64,000 nucleotides of DNA. Source: Pseudoflavitalea rhizosphaerae (GTDB lineage: Bacteria; Bacteroidota; Bacteroidia; Chitinophagales; Chitinophagaceae). Below, piece by piece: positions 9,234 to 18,922 of the stretch (positions are counted from its first letter, which is position 1; each line of letters starts with the position of its first letter). The position numbers were made by a program, and so were the translations under genes. Location: contig NZ_RCSU01000004.1 of NCBI RefSeq assembly GCF_003991355.1, positions 365,245-429,244 on the forward strand. Reading direction: 5' to 3'. The notes under the pieces are model-generated. The model made no database searches and was not told the origin of the DNA. It was given only the letters and a program-made list of their open reading frames with translations.

Positions 9234-12200
9234 ATGAAAAACTCGAGGAGAACATTTCTCCAAAGTGCATCACTGACTGCATCTGGTTTGGCTCTGACAT
9301 CTGTGCAACTGAAATCAAAAGGTCTCGAATCCAGGGAAATCATTGGTTGCGCCCCCGCTTCAAAATCCTTTCTGGCCGGCACTATCGGCACTGTAAAATC
9401 AGGCAAATGGTCATCGCCCGATACCTGGGGCGGTAAGTTACCGGGTCCCGGCGATACGCCGGTGATCAATGCAGGTCATGCGGTGACCTTTGATCCTGAT
9501 GAAGCCACAGTGAACGGAGTTAACATCAATATTGGAGCTGATCTTGTTTTCGACGCCAACAAAAGCGCGCTGCTCATCACTACTGCCAATGTAGTAGTGG
9601 AAGGTAAATTACAGATGCGGCCTGCTGCTGCATCCAGTGTGCACAACCTGCGCTTTACCGGTATCAATGAAAACAATTTCAAGGGTGGCGGTATGGATGT
9701 ATTGGCCAGCGATATTGGTCTATGGGTGATGGGAGCAGGAAAGCTGGACCTGATGGGCGCTTCCAAAACATCCTGGACCCGCGCAGCTGATTCTGTTCCT
9801 TCAGGCACATCTTATATTAAGGTAGAAGAGTCCAGCGGGTGGGCGCAGGGAGATGAGATCTGTATCGTACCTACCGAAGCACCGGTGGGTGGTGTTACGG
9901 CTACAGGAAGCTTTGAAGAACGGACCATCAAAAGCGTTTCAGGTACAACCATCAATTTAACTGTCAATACCAGTAAGTCGCATCCGCGGGTGAACAATAT
10001 CTGGACAGCAGAGGTGATGAACCTTACCCGCAATGTTCGGATCGAAGGCACCACTACCGGTAAAGCACATCTCTTCATCCGTTCTACAGCCACGCAAAAT
10101 ATCAGGTATACTGCATTCAGGCATATGGGCCCCAGGAAAGACAGGGGTGGTTCCAATGCCACCGAACTGGTTTCAGGCCGGTACGGTATGCACTTCCATC
10201 ACTGCATGGATGGTAGCCGCGGCTCCCTGGTGGAAGGCAATGTGATCCGCGATACAGGCAACCATAGCTATGTGCCCCACGTTTCGCACGGAATAAAATT
10301 TAAAGACAATATCGCGTACAATATTACTGAAACCGCTTTCTGGTGGGACCCGGGCGATCCCACGCATGATGTGATCTACGACCACAACATCGTTGCCATC
10401 TGTAAATATGTTCCGGGCTCACTCAATATGAATGCCGAAGATGCACCTACTTTTTCATCCAGCGGATTCGGATTGAACACTGGCGATGGCAATATCTGTA
10501 TGAACAACGTAGTGGTAGCCGGAGGTCAGGGCGATGTTGCTGATGGCGGCGCCTATAACTGGGAAGCAGTGATCAATGAAGGCGTGTGGACCTTCACTGA
10601 TAACCTTGCCCACAATTGCGACTGCGGGATACGCGTATGGCAGAACTCCACCCGCAATCACGTAGTGGAGAACTTCTATGCTTATCATAATAAACTTGGA
10701 TTATTCCATGGAGCTTATGCAAACAGTTATACATACAACGGAGGTATTTTTTATGGCAATGGTTTGCAGATAAAGGCAGCATCGGTCAATTCCAACAGGG
10801 TTCGTCTGGAGAATTTCCTGGTTGATGGCGCTAACCTGATCGATAACGGCATCGAGGTCATTCACAGCCCGCTGCCAGGAGATAAACCAGTTTTCGTCCG
10901 CAATGTAACCATCAGGAATTGCAAATCAGCCGCCATCCTGGATGCGGCTGAACCGGAAGTGCATTCCACAGATCTGATACAATGCATCATTTCAGGAAAG
11001 ATAGTATTACATCCCCAGGCTGCCGGCGGTGAAACCATCCGTGTACAACCGGTTTCCGGTCAACCGTACCAGATCACCAAATCCGGGACCTCCAATATAC
11101 CTGCATTTGCACCTTCTATCTGGGGAACCGGAAAAGGATTGAAGGGAGAATATTTCAACAGCAATAACTTCACCAATCCTGCAATGACCCGGATCGATTC
11201 AAATGTCAGTTTTACTGAATGGAGCGCCGGCGTGCATTATGCCATCAAGAGTAATACATACTCAGTCAGGTGGACAGGTAAGATACAGCCGCAGTTCACG
11301 GAAGCCTATACCTTCTTCCTTGGCTCCGGCGGTGGTCACAGACTTTGGGTGAATGGTAAACTTATACTCGATAGCTGGCAGGAACACTATCCCGGCAGCT
11401 TCCAGGCAACTCCCATATCGCTCGAGGCAGGCAAACTCTACGATATCAAACTGGAATATTTCAATACAGATGCCGGTACAGGAATGGGACTGCTCTGGAC
11501 TTCCAAAAGTCTTCCACTTGAATATGTTCCGCAAAGCCAGCTCTACGCTGAAGGCGGAGGTGTTGTAACACCGCCGGCCAATTCCGCTCCGGTTGCCAAT
11601 GCAGGCGCTGATATTGCCGTGGCCTTACCTGCAACAACAGCTACCCTGAATGGATCGGCTTCAACAGATTCCGATGGAAAGATCAGCGCTTATGCATGGA
11701 CGAAAGTTAGCGGACCCTCAGGCGATACTATTCAATCAGCTACTGCCGCCAGTACCGTTGTAAACAACCTGGTAGCAGGCGTATATGTATACCAGTTGAA
11801 AGTAACAGATGATAAAGGCGCTACTGCTACCGATACAGTAACTGTTACGGTAAGCGCAGCAGCCAACCAGTCGCCCGTTGCCAATGCAGGTTCCGATATT
11901 GTGATCAGCCTGCCTGTCAACAACACTGTATTGAATGGTTCGGCCTCCAAAGATCCTGATGGAAGCATTGTTTCGTATAAATGGAGCAAGGTCAGTGGCC
12001 CCTCGCAGTTTGCCATCAGCAGCACTTCGGCAATTTCTCCATCGGTTAGCAACCTGGTGGAAGGTGTATATGTGTTCAGGCTACTGGTAACGGACAATAA
12101 GAATGCGACAGCCCAGGATGATGTAACGGTAACGGTGAAAGGAGCGCCATCCGAAGGAACAACATTACTGGATCTGAAAGCAACTCCCAATCCATCTACC

Positions 12201-12407
12201 ACTTCCTTTTCGGTTTCACTTACTACCAACCAGAATTACCCGATCAAGATCACGATCCTTAATGGTTCCGGTAATGTGATCGATAGCGGCACCCTGAGTG
12301 GAAAATCCGTTACGGCCAGGGTGGGCGATTCCTGGCGCAGGGGGACCTATTATATCATTGCAGAGCAGGGAACAGTAAAAAGAACCCTTACGCTGGTAAA
12401 AATGTAA
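9234..12407 (+). CDS. G8 / beta-helix / PA14 / PKD surface protein with Tat-like leader (copy 2)
   Basis: The ATG at 9234 gives 1057 residues beginning MKNSRRTFLQ, a Tat-like leader; an upstream ATG at 9156 would bury that leader and is rejected. The order is G8 domain (about 45-160), beta-helix (160-600), PA14 (about 620-770), two PKD/REJ-like Ig modules (about 785-875 and 885-970, each with a PVANAG start and V-TVTV end), and a type A T9SS sorting domain starting near ATPNPSTTSF. It is collinear with the preceding gene through the PA14 domain, so the two arose by tandem duplication. The PKD modules are unique to this copy. Confidence 0.9.
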   Translation: MKNSRRTFLQSASLTASGLALTSVQLKSKGLESREIIGCAPASKSFLAGTIGTVKSGKWSSPDTWGGKLPGPGDTPVINAGHAVTFDPDEATVNGVNINIGADLVFDANKSALLITTANVVVEGKLQMRPAAASSVHNLRFTGINENNFKGGGMDVLASDIGLWVMGAGKLDLMGASKTSWTRAADSVPSGTSYIKVEESSGWAQGDEICIVPTEAPVGGVTATGSFEERTIKSVSGTTINLTVNTSKSHPRVNNIWTAEVMNLTRNVRIEGTTTGKAHLFIRSTATQNIRYTAFRHMGPRKDRGGSNATELVSGRYGMHFHHCMDGSRGSLVEGNVIRDTGNHSYVPHVSHGIKFKDNIAYNITETAFWWDPGDPTHDVIYDHNIVAICKYVPGSLNMNAEDAPTFSSSGFGLNTGDGNICMNNVVVAGGQGDVADGGAYNWEAVINEGVWTFTDNLAHNCDCGIRVWQNSTRNHVVENFYAYHNKLGLFHGAYANSYTYNGGIFYGNGLQIKAASVNSNRVRLENFLVDGANLIDNGIEVIHSPLPGDKPVFVRNVTIRNCKSAAILDAAEPEVHSTDLIQCIISGKIVLHPQAAGGETIRVQPVSGQPYQITKSGTSNIPAFAPSIWGTGKGLKGEYFNSNNFTNPAMTRIDSNVSFTEWSAGVHYAIKSNTYSVRWTGKIQPQFTEAYTFFLGSGGGHRLWVNGKLILDSWQEHYPGSFQATPISLEAGKLYDIKLEYFNTDAGTGMGLLWTSKSLPLEYVPQSQLYAEGGGVVTPPANSAPVANAGADIAVALPATTATLNGSASTDSDGKISAYAWTKVSGPSGDTIQSATAASTVVNNLVAGVYVYQLKVTDDKGATATDTVTVTVSAAANQSPVANAGSDIVISLPVNNTVLNGSASKDPDGSIVSYKWSKVSGPSQFAISSTSAISPSVSNLVEGVYVFRLLVTDNKNATAQDDVTVTVKGAPSEGTTLLDLKATPNPSTTSFSVSLTTNQNYPIKITILNGSGNVIDSGTLSGKSVTARVGDSWRRGTYYIIAEQGTVKRTLTLVKM

Positions 12408-12719
12408 ATATCCGGCTGATTGATTTTTTCGCTTTGTGACTTTAATCACCGAACGCCTGTCTGTAACATCCGATCTTTATATCGGTATCGCCGGACAGGC
12501 ATAGGTGTTTTTATAATGATTGTAAAGAAAATTTAACTACTGTAAACGGCTTGTTAACGGTTGCCCTTTAGATATGATTTGACTTTTTGTATCGTTAATT
12601 TGGTATACAAACTTCTGTTCCTCCGTTTTACCTGACCGTCTGTTCAATATTTTTGGTAACCTCATCCTGTAATGCTTTCTATCGCTTGCACGCCTGCGCA
12701 TATCATTAAAAGATCTTTT
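12408..12719. other. Intergenic region holding a nested hairpin and otherwise featureless
   Basis: These 312 bases lie between the second G8 gene and the thioredoxin gene, both on the plus strand. The only clear structure is the two-tier inverted repeat at 12455-12500, described separately. The rest is AT-rich with no coding frame I can support; it probably carries the promoter of the thioredoxin/ApbE cluster, although I could not fix a convincing promoter box. Confidence 0.5.
12455..12512 (+). terminator. Two-tier stem-loop, probable terminator or structured 3' UTR
   Basis: An outer pair of perfect 7-base arms (GCCTGTC at 12455-12461, GACAGGC at 12494-12500) encloses an inner hairpin with 5-base arms (CCGAT at 12470-12474, ATCGG at 12481-12485). 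The two internal loops are of equal length, 8 bases each. A run of five T follows at 12508-12512. It lies 48 bases past the stop of the G8 gene. Confidence 0.5.
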
Positions 12720-13166
12720 ATGAAATGGATCCTTCTGTTGGCATTTGCATCTTTCCACTTTGTGGCGCCGCATTGGCATACTGATTTGGACACAGCCAAA
12801 AAAGAAGCGCGCGAGAACAGTCATCTTATATTGTTGAATTTTTCCGGCTCTGACTGGTGCGGACCCTGCATCCGTTTAAGAGAAGAAGTCTTCAACAGCG
12901 AAACCTTCCTTAAACTGGCAGATAGTAGCCTGGTACTTTGTAATGCTGATTTTCCAAGGGGCAAAAAAAATCAACTGCCTGCAGAGCAACAAAAGAAGAA
13001 TGAATCGCTGGCTGAACAATACAATCCTTACGGAAAATTTCCCTATACGGTATTGTTATCAGCAGATGGAAAATTATTGAAGGGATGGGAAGGATATCCT
13101 CAATCCAACAAACAATCATTCATAGACCAGATAAAAGCCGCCTGTGATGCCAACGCTCGTCAGTAA
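12720..13166 (+). CDS. Periplasmic thioredoxin-family protein
   Basis: The ATG at 12720 gives a 148-residue protein with a clean short signal peptide (KWILLLAFASFHFVA); an ATG at 12672 would place charged residues in front of it. The mature part has the redox motif WCGPC and a C-terminal strand ending in KLLKGWEGYPQ, typical of thioredoxin-like thiol reductases with a degenerate cis-proline region. Its stop overlaps the start of the ApbE gene by 20 bases. It opens a four-gene set with ApbE, DUF4266 and DUF3570 proteins, so it probably maintains thiols in that extracytoplasmic redox system. Confidence 0.88.
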   Translation: MKWILLLAFASFHFVAPHWHTDLDTAKKEARENSHLILLNFSGSDWCGPCIRLREEVFNSETFLKLADSSLVLCNADFPRGKKNQLPAEQQKKNESLAEQYNPYGKFPYTVLLSADGKLLKGWEGYPQSNKQSFIDQIKAACDANARQ

Positions 13167-14094
13167 TCAATTATTGGAGTTCCGGCGCTCTGAAAAGTTG
13201 ATGGGCAATCATTTCGAGATAACAGTAGTAGCGGGGGATGCGTCCTGGGCTGAAGAGAAGATTGAGCTCGCCATTGCTGAGATAAGGCGTATAGAACAGT
13301 TGCTCACCACTTTCCGGGAAGATAGTCAAACCAACGAGATCAACAGGCTGGCTGGCATCAGCGCAGTAGCTGTGGATAAGGAAGTGTTTGAACTGATCAG
13401 GCGTTCCCTCCGGATTTCTGCAATAACTGACGGGGCTTTTGATATCACTTATGGGTCTATCGACAAAAGGCTTTGGAACTTCGATCAACACATGACGGCC
13501 CTGCCTGATGCCGAAACAGCCCTTGCGATGGTGCGGTTGATCGATTACCGGAAAGTGATGCTGAATGAAAACGATCATTCAGTGATGCTGCAGGAAAAAG
13601 GCATGCGTATAGGGTTTGGCGGCATCGGTAAAGGTTATGCAGCAGATATGGCCAAAGCCTTGCTGGTAAAAGAAGGCGTAACCAGCGGCATCGTCAATGC
13701 GTCGGGTGATCTGATCACCTGGGGGCAGCAGGCTAACGGACAGCCCTGGACTATCGGTATCGCACACCCGGATAATGCAGCATATGCATTTTCGAGTCTC
13801 AATATTTCCAATATGGCCATTGCCACATCCGGCAATTATGAAAAGTATGCAATCATCGATGGCAGGCGCTATTCCCATACCATCAATCCCGTAACCGGCT
13901 TACCGGTATCGGGTATCAAAAGCGTCACCATCATCAGTCCTTATGCAGAATTGGCCGATGCCATGGCCACGCCGGTGATGGTGATGGGCGTAAAGGCAGG
14001 TATCTCCCTCATCAACCAGGTGGATCACCTGGCCTGCATTCTGATAGACGACAACAATAAGATCTATACCTCCAACAACATAAGGTTATTATGA
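13147..14094 (+). CDS. apbE: FAD:protein FMN transferase
   Basis: 315 residues from the ATG at 13147. The protein shows the ApbE landmarks in order: RRIEQLLTTFREDSQTNEINRL near the N-terminus, FDITYGSI, the flavin-binding IGFGGIGKGYAAD, GIVNASGD, HTINPVTGLPV, and LADAMATPVMVMG with the metal-binding aspartate. ApbE transfers FMN from FAD onto Ser/Thr of target proteins outside the cytoplasm. Unlike most members it shows no signal peptide: it starts directly in a polar segment, and the frame closes three codons upstream. The likely targets are encoded just downstream. Confidence 0.95.
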   Translation: MPTLVSNQLLEFRRSEKLMGNHFEITVVAGDASWAEEKIELAIAEIRRIEQLLTTFREDSQTNEINRLAGISAVAVDKEVFELIRRSLRISAITDGAFDITYGSIDKRLWNFDQHMTALPDAETALAMVRLIDYRKVMLNENDHSVMLQEKGMRIGFGGIGKGYAADMAKALLVKEGVTSGIVNASGDLITWGQQANGQPWTIGIAHPDNAAYAFSSLNISNMAIATSGNYEKYAIIDGRRYSHTINPVTGLPVSGIKSVTIISPYAELADAMATPVMVMGVKAGISLINQVDHLACILIDDNNKIYTSNNIRLL

Positions 14095-14324
14095 TAAGGA
14101 ATAACAAACAACTACCAGTCTCCGGCATGATCGTCTTGGTGATGATGCTGGGCGCTTTTGCCTGCTCTCCCGTAAAGGAGTACCAGAAAAGCAAATTGAA
14201 TGATGGCGAAATGACGCTAAGCAACCGAAGGGTGGAAAAAACAGAATTGAATTTTCAGTCGTACCGCGAAGGCGCTTCAGGCGCCAATTCTGGTAAAACA
14301 GGCGGGGGCTGCGGTTGCAACTAA
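14091..14324 (+). CDS. DUF4266 small lipoprotein
   Basis: 77 residues. A hydrophobic leader ends in a lipobox (MLGAFAC), so the mature protein should be lipid-anchored at its cysteine. The middle reads VKEYQKSKLNDGEM, typical of DUF4266, and the C-terminus is rich in Gly/Cys (GGGCGCN). The stretch EGASGANSG before that tail resembles the DG-x-SGAT motif modified by ApbE, with Asn at the usual Thr and a Ser next to it. The ATG overlaps the apbE stop by four bases. It is a plausible substrate of that enzyme, but this is inference. Confidence 0.88.
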   Translation: MIRNNKQLPVSGMIVLVMMLGAFACSPVKEYQKSKLNDGEMTLSNRRVEKTELNFQSYREGASGANSGKTGGGCGCN

Positions 14325-14352
14325 ACCCAATTTTCAGGAAAGTGATTAACAC

Positions 14353-15546
14353 ATGAAACAGCTATTTCTGACGGCACTGGGCCTGATGGCCCTTTTGAGG
14401 TCTTATTCTCAATCATTGCCAGACACCAGTGCATTAGGCGCAAGGAAACTTAAAGTAGAGGAGGTAAACCTGGTCAGCAGTTATTACAGCCAAAATGGGG
14501 ACCATGCGGCAGTAACGGGTGGCATCGGCTCCCAGAAGCTCACGGATATTGCCAATGTTTTTGATGTAAAACTAACGAAGTACGATAAACGCTGGCGCAA
14601 ACATACTTTTGACCTGGAACTTGGCATCGATCATTATACATCGGCCTCCTCAGACAAGATAGACCTCAAAGCAAATTCCTCCGCTTCGCATGCAGACACG
14701 AGGTTCTATCCCTCTGTTAACTGGACCATGGAAAATGAGCAAAAAGGGTCCAGCATTGGCGCCGGTATTTCTTCTTCAACAGAATTCGATTACCAGTCGT
14801 TTGGCGCAAACCTGAACTTTTCAAAGAAAACGCATGACCGTAACGGTGAGTTCAGCGCACGCCTGCAGGCGTATTTCGACCAGGTGAAACTGATAACGCC
14901 GGAAGAGTTGAGATCCGGCACAGGCGGGGGAGAGCATGATGGCGCCGGATCTGAGAGCCGCACCACACTGGCAGCCTCCCTTAGCTGGTCGCAGGTGATC
15001 AATAAGAATTTCCAGGTTGCGGTGCTGGCAGACGTTGTACAACAGAATGGAATGCTCAGTCTTCCATTCTACAGGGTGTATTTCCGGGATGGATCTGTGC
15101 ACCAGGAAAAACTGCCGGATGCAAGATTCAAATTGCCGCTTGGTATAAGGGCCAGTTATTTTTTGGGTGATCATTTCATTGTCCGGGCCTACTATCGCTA
15201 CTACCAGGATGATTGGGGCATCAGTTCGCATACTGCCAATATAGAGCTACCGGTAAAGATCACACCATTCTTTTCGGTAAGCCCATTCTACCGGTTTTAC
15301 AACCAGACGGCCGTGAAATATTTTGCGCCATATGGAACACATACGGCGGCTGAGCAATTCTACACGAGTAATTATGATCTGTCTGCCTTCAACAGTAATT
15401 TCTTTGGAGCTGGCATCAGGCTGGCACCACCCAAACCGATATTGGGTATACGGCATCTGAACATGCTGGAATTGCGTTATGGCAGGTACACGAAGAATAT
15501 CCAAATGAATGCGAACATAGTTTCTCTGAACCTTCGTTTCAAATAA
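14353..15546 (+). CDS. DUF3570 outer-membrane beta-barrel protein
   Basis: 397 residues with a signal peptide (ending near SYSQ) and the conserved opening LKVEEVNLVSSYYSQNGDHAAVTGGIGSQ split over residues 30-65. Alternating strands follow, ending in a C-terminal aromatic pattern (VSLNLRFK) typical of outer-membrane barrels. DUF3570 genes commonly sit beside DUF4266 and ApbE genes, as here, so the protein is likely the outer-membrane component of the flavin-linked redox set. A terminator-like hairpin follows it. Confidence 0.9.
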   Translation: MKQLFLTALGLMALLRSYSQSLPDTSALGARKLKVEEVNLVSSYYSQNGDHAAVTGGIGSQKLTDIANVFDVKLTKYDKRWRKHTFDLELGIDHYTSASSDKIDLKANSSASHADTRFYPSVNWTMENEQKGSSIGAGISSSTEFDYQSFGANLNFSKKTHDRNGEFSARLQAYFDQVKLITPEELRSGTGGGEHDGAGSESRTTLAASLSWSQVINKNFQVAVLADVVQQNGMLSLPFYRVYFRDGSVHQEKLPDARFKLPLGIRASYFLGDHFIVRAYYRYYQDDWGISSHTANIELPVKITPFFSVSPFYRFYNQTAVKYFAPYGTHTAAEQFYTSNYDLSAFNSNFFGAGIRLAPPKPILGIRHLNMLELRYGRYTKNIQMNANIVSLNLRFK

Positions 15547-15575
15547 GTGGAATCATAAGGATGTTAGCTATAAGA

Positions 15576-15598
15576 GGCGGTCTGAAGGCCGCCCTTTT
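15576..15598 (+). terminator. Rho-independent terminator after the DUF3570 gene
   Basis: A 7-base stem (GGCGGTC at 15576-15582 and GGCCGCC at 15587-15593, one G-T pair) with a TGAA loop is followed by CTTTT. It lies 30 bases after the DUF3570 stop and just before the convergent end of ppsA. Confidence 0.8.
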
Positions 15599-17984
15599 AC
15601 ATGCTTAGTGATAGGTGCTTTTCTGCTTTGTGAATGTTTTCGATTCCTTTCAACAAAGCATCAGCATTGAAGGAGATACTGTCTATCCCTGCTTCCACCA
15701 GGAATCGTGTGAACTCCGGGAAATCACTCGGAGCCTGCCCGCACAATCCAATCTTAATGTGTTTGGCTTTGGCCTTTTCGATTGCCATGCTGATCATGGT
15801 CCTGGCGGATTTATTCTGTTCACTGAAAAGATCTGAAACAATCGAAGAGTCCCTGTCTATGCCGAGGGTCAGTTGAGTAAGATCATTGGAGCCAATGGAG
15901 AAACCATTGAAGAGATCTGCGAACTCATCGGCCTGCAACACATTGCTGGGGATTTCTACCATCATATAGATCTCGAGAGAAGGGTCCTGTTGCCTGTTGA
16001 GACCGAATTCCTTCATTACGTCCAATACTTTCTTTCCTTCCTCCACGGTCCTGCAGAAGGGTATCATCACTTTCACATGCTGAAACCCCATCTTTTCTCT
16101 TACTTTTTTGATGGCTGCGCATTCCAGGCGAAAACCTTCCTTGTAACGTTCATTGTAATACCGGGAAGCGCCCCTGAAACCGATCATCGGGTTTTCTTCA
16201 CTGGGCTCAAAGTCCTTTCCTCCTAACAGGTTGGCGTATTCGTTGGTCTTGAAATCGCTCATGCGCACGATCACATCTTTTGGGTAGAAAGCAGCTGCGA
16301 TGGTGGCTATACCTTCCGAAAGTTTTTCAATGAAATACTCTTTTTTATCGGGATAGGCACTGGTTAGTTTCAGGATCTCATTTTTCACTTGTGGGTCACC
16401 GATAGCATCAAATTTAACCAGCGCCATCGGGTGAATACGGATATGATGTGTAATGATGAATTCCATGCGCATCAGTCCTACGCCATTGTTGGGATACATA
16501 CTTAACTGGAAGGCTTTTTCCGGATCACCGGTGATCAGCATCGGCTGGGTTGTGTCCGGCATGGTGATCTTTGAAACGTCTGTTTCTTTTTCTGCGTATT
16601 CCAGTTTTCCTTCATACACAAACCCTGTTCTGCCTTCACAGCAGGAAATGGTGATCTGACTACCTTCTCTAACAGAGCCTGTTGCATTGCCGGCGCCTAC
16701 AATGGCCGGAACGCCCAGTTCCCTGGCTACAATGGATGCATGGCTGGTCCGGCCTCCCTTGTTGGTTACGATTGCGGCAGCTTTCTTCAGAATAGGGTCC
16801 CAGTCAGGACTGGTGATATCGGTGATGATGATCTCCCCGGGCTGCAGTTTGTCAGCTTCCTTCGGAGAATCCAGTATCCTTGCGATACCGTTTGTTACTT
16901 TGGTGCCGATTGCTTCACCCTGTGCGAGTACCTTACCTTTTTTCTTCAGGGAGTATTCAGTAATAACCTGCTTTTTATTGTGTGAGTGAACGGTTTCCGG
17001 GCGGGCCTGGATAATGAAAAGTTCATTTGTGTACCCGTCCTTCGCCCATTCTATATCCATCGGTTGCTGGTAATGATCTTCTATCACAATGGCCCACTTA
17101 GCCAGTAGTTCTATTTCCTGGCTGGTAAGCACATAGCGGTTTCTTTTTTCCAATGGCGTATCGATATTGATCGTTGAATTATTGCTGTTTTGCTCTGCAT
17201 ATATCAAAGTTTTTTCTTTCGTGCCTAATCTTTTTTGAATGATTGCGTCTTTGCCTTGTTTGAGTGTTGGTTTGAAAACATAGAATTCATCAGGCGTGAT
17301 GGCTCCCTGCACAATGTTCTCACCCAGGCCCCATACACCTGAAAGATGCACAATATCCCTAAAGCCTGATTCTGGTTCCAGTGTGAAACCGATGCCGGAA
17401 CAGGCTTTGTCTGACCGGACCATTTTTTGTATGCCCACAGACAGCGCTACTTTGTGATGGGGGAATCCCTGGTCTTCCCTGTATTTGATGGCCCTGTTCG
17501 TATACAATGATGCGAAACAGTCCTTCACTGCTTTCAGTATATTGTCGCCGCCATGGATATTGAGATAACTTTCATGTTGTCCTGCAAAACTGGCCTGTGG
17601 CAGGTCTTCGGCGGTGGCGCTGCTTCTGACGGCCACTGTTTCACCTGGCATGCAAAGATTGAAGTAAGTATGCTGTATTATTTCAGCAAGGTCCCTGGGA
17701 AGCGTGGCGGATAATATAAGTTGCCTGGCTTGTTCCCCGGTCTGGCTAAGATTACTGAAGTCAGTTTTGTCAAGCTGGTCCATTAATTTATGAAGTGGTT
17801 CCCTGAGTTTGTTAGAATCAAGGAAGTACCAGAAAGCGGATGCTGTTGTAGCAAAGCCCTCTGGTACCCTGATCCCTGCAGAGGAAAGTGAAGTGATCAT
17901 TTCTCCCAATGATGCATTCTTACCACCTACGATGGCTGTATCGGAAATATGGATTTGGTTGAATGGTCTGATGAAGTCTGTCAT
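15597..17984 (-). CDS. ppsA: Phosphoenolpyruvate synthase
   Basis: 795 residues, the usual length for PEP synthase. The N-terminal ATP-grasp half starts VGGKNASLGEM and includes VRSSATAEDLPQASFAGQ. The mobile phosphohistidine domain contains GGRTSHASIVARELGVPAIVG with the catalytic histidine, and the C-terminal PEP-binding barrel carries EIPSNVLQADEF and GSNDLTQLTLG. The enzyme converts pyruvate, ATP and water to PEP, AMP and phosphate for gluconeogenesis. A BON-domain gene lies 48 bases upstream on the same strand, so the two may be cotranscribed. The start is followed directly by the conserved domain. Confidence 0.96.
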   Translation of the reverse strand: MTDFIRPFNQIHISDTAIVGGKNASLGEMITSLSSAGIRVPEGFATTASAFWYFLDSNKLREPLHKLMDQLDKTDFSNLSQTGEQARQLILSATLPRDLAEIIQHTYFNLCMPGETVAVRSSATAEDLPQASFAGQHESYLNIHGGDNILKAVKDCFASLYTNRAIKYREDQGFPHHKVALSVGIQKMVRSDKACSGIGFTLEPESGFRDIVHLSGVWGLGENIVQGAITPDEFYVFKPTLKQGKDAIIQKRLGTKEKTLIYAEQNSNNSTINIDTPLEKRNRYVLTSQEIELLAKWAIVIEDHYQQPMDIEWAKDGYTNELFIIQARPETVHSHNKKQVITEYSLKKKGKVLAQGEAIGTKVTNGIARILDSPKEADKLQPGEIIITDITSPDWDPILKKAAAIVTNKGGRTSHASIVARELGVPAIVGAGNATGSVREGSQITISCCEGRTGFVYEGKLEYAEKETDVSKITMPDTTQPMLITGDPEKAFQLSMYPNNGVGLMRMEFIITHHIRIHPMALVKFDAIGDPQVKNEILKLTSAYPDKKEYFIEKLSEGIATIAAAFYPKDVIVRMSDFKTNEYANLLGGKDFEPSEENPMIGFRGASRYYNERYKEGFRLECAAIKKVREKMGFQHVKVMIPFCRTVEEGKKVLDVMKEFGLNRQQDPSLEIYMMVEIPSNVLQADEFADLFNGFSIGSNDLTQLTLGIDRDSSIVSDLFSEQNKSARTMISMAIEKAKAKHIKIGLCGQAPSDFPEFTRFLVEAGIDSISFNADALLKGIENIHKAEKHLSLSM

Positions 17985-18032
17985 GGTTTGTTTTTTACGT
18001 GTGATAAAAAATGGTCAGGAGAAGAAAAAATT

Positions 18033-18701
18033 TCAGAGGATAAGTTCTTCAGTGGTCATTTGCAGTTGATTGTCTACCTGTGAAATACCGGGAGCAGCCC
18101 ATGCTGCGGCGCCTGCATCGGAACGTTCCGCAAAGGAGCGTACTTTGCCGGTGAGGATTACTTTGGTGCCGATCACTTGCACTGAAATGTTCTCTGCATC
18201 CAGGTTGGCGCTGCGATGAAAGGCTGCCAGGATTTTTCTTTTTACATCTGATGGCGATGATTTGGGATTTACAGAAACGTAGTTATTTATCTTCTTGATA
18301 CCTGCAATACTTTCGAGGGCTGTTTTGGCCATGGAACGCTGGTATTCCCAGTCAACTTCTCCATTGAGCGTTACCACCCCATCTTCCACTTTTACTTTGA
18401 TCTTTTCTTCTGGTACTGCTGTATTCCATTTCAGGGCTTTCACTACAAAATCCGCGATCTCCGCATCGGTTCTGTGAAAGGCCGGAGAAACGCCCACCTG
18501 CAGGTCCTCTGCCACTGCTCTTACACCCAACACTTTGTTGGCGGCTTGTTCTGCCATGATCTTTTTGTAGAAAGTATCTACAATACCGCTGAGTGTAACC
18601 ACTCCATTCTTGACAGATACCCCAATTTCTGCAGCATTCAATGCAGGTTCCCACTTCAGTTGGTCAATCACATCTTGTTGGATCTGAACATCTGTTTTCA
18701 T
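18033..18701 (-). CDS. Triple BON-domain protein (OsmY-like, no signal peptide)
   Basis: 222 residues made of three BON modules at about 4-70, 78-147 and 150-217, each with the GVVTLSG / GVVTLNG / TKVILTG strand and a following alpha-beta pair. BON domains bind lipids or membranes, and OsmY is the periplasmic osmotic-shock example. This protein has no recognisable signal peptide, which suggests a cytoplasmic location. It precedes ppsA on the minus strand and opens the stress-related region. Confidence 0.9.
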   Translation of the reverse strand: MKTDVQIQQDVIDQLKWEPALNAAEIGVSVKNGVVTLSGIVDTFYKKIMAEQAANKVLGVRAVAEDLQVGVSPAFHRTDAEIADFVVKALKWNTAVPEEKIKVKVEDGVVTLNGEVDWEYQRSMAKTALESIAGIKKINNYVSVNPKSSPSDVKRKILAAFHRSANLDAENISVQVIGTKVILTGKVRSFAERSDAGAAAWAAPGISQVDNQLQMTTEELIL

Positions 18702-18922
18702 GATTACAATTTTTGAGTTAAGAAATAATTGAACATCAAATCTAGTCTGCGTGCTGTTTTCGGAAAATGAGTAGGGTCAGCGCCAGGAATGATTCAGGGA
18801 AACCGGGGAGTACCAGGGTTAGCATCAGATCAGGTTTGGTGAAACTACAATCAGGCTACACACTGAGTTTGCTCATTGGAAGGAGCCGGTAAAAAGAGCA
18901 GATTTGGGTACAATACTTTTAT

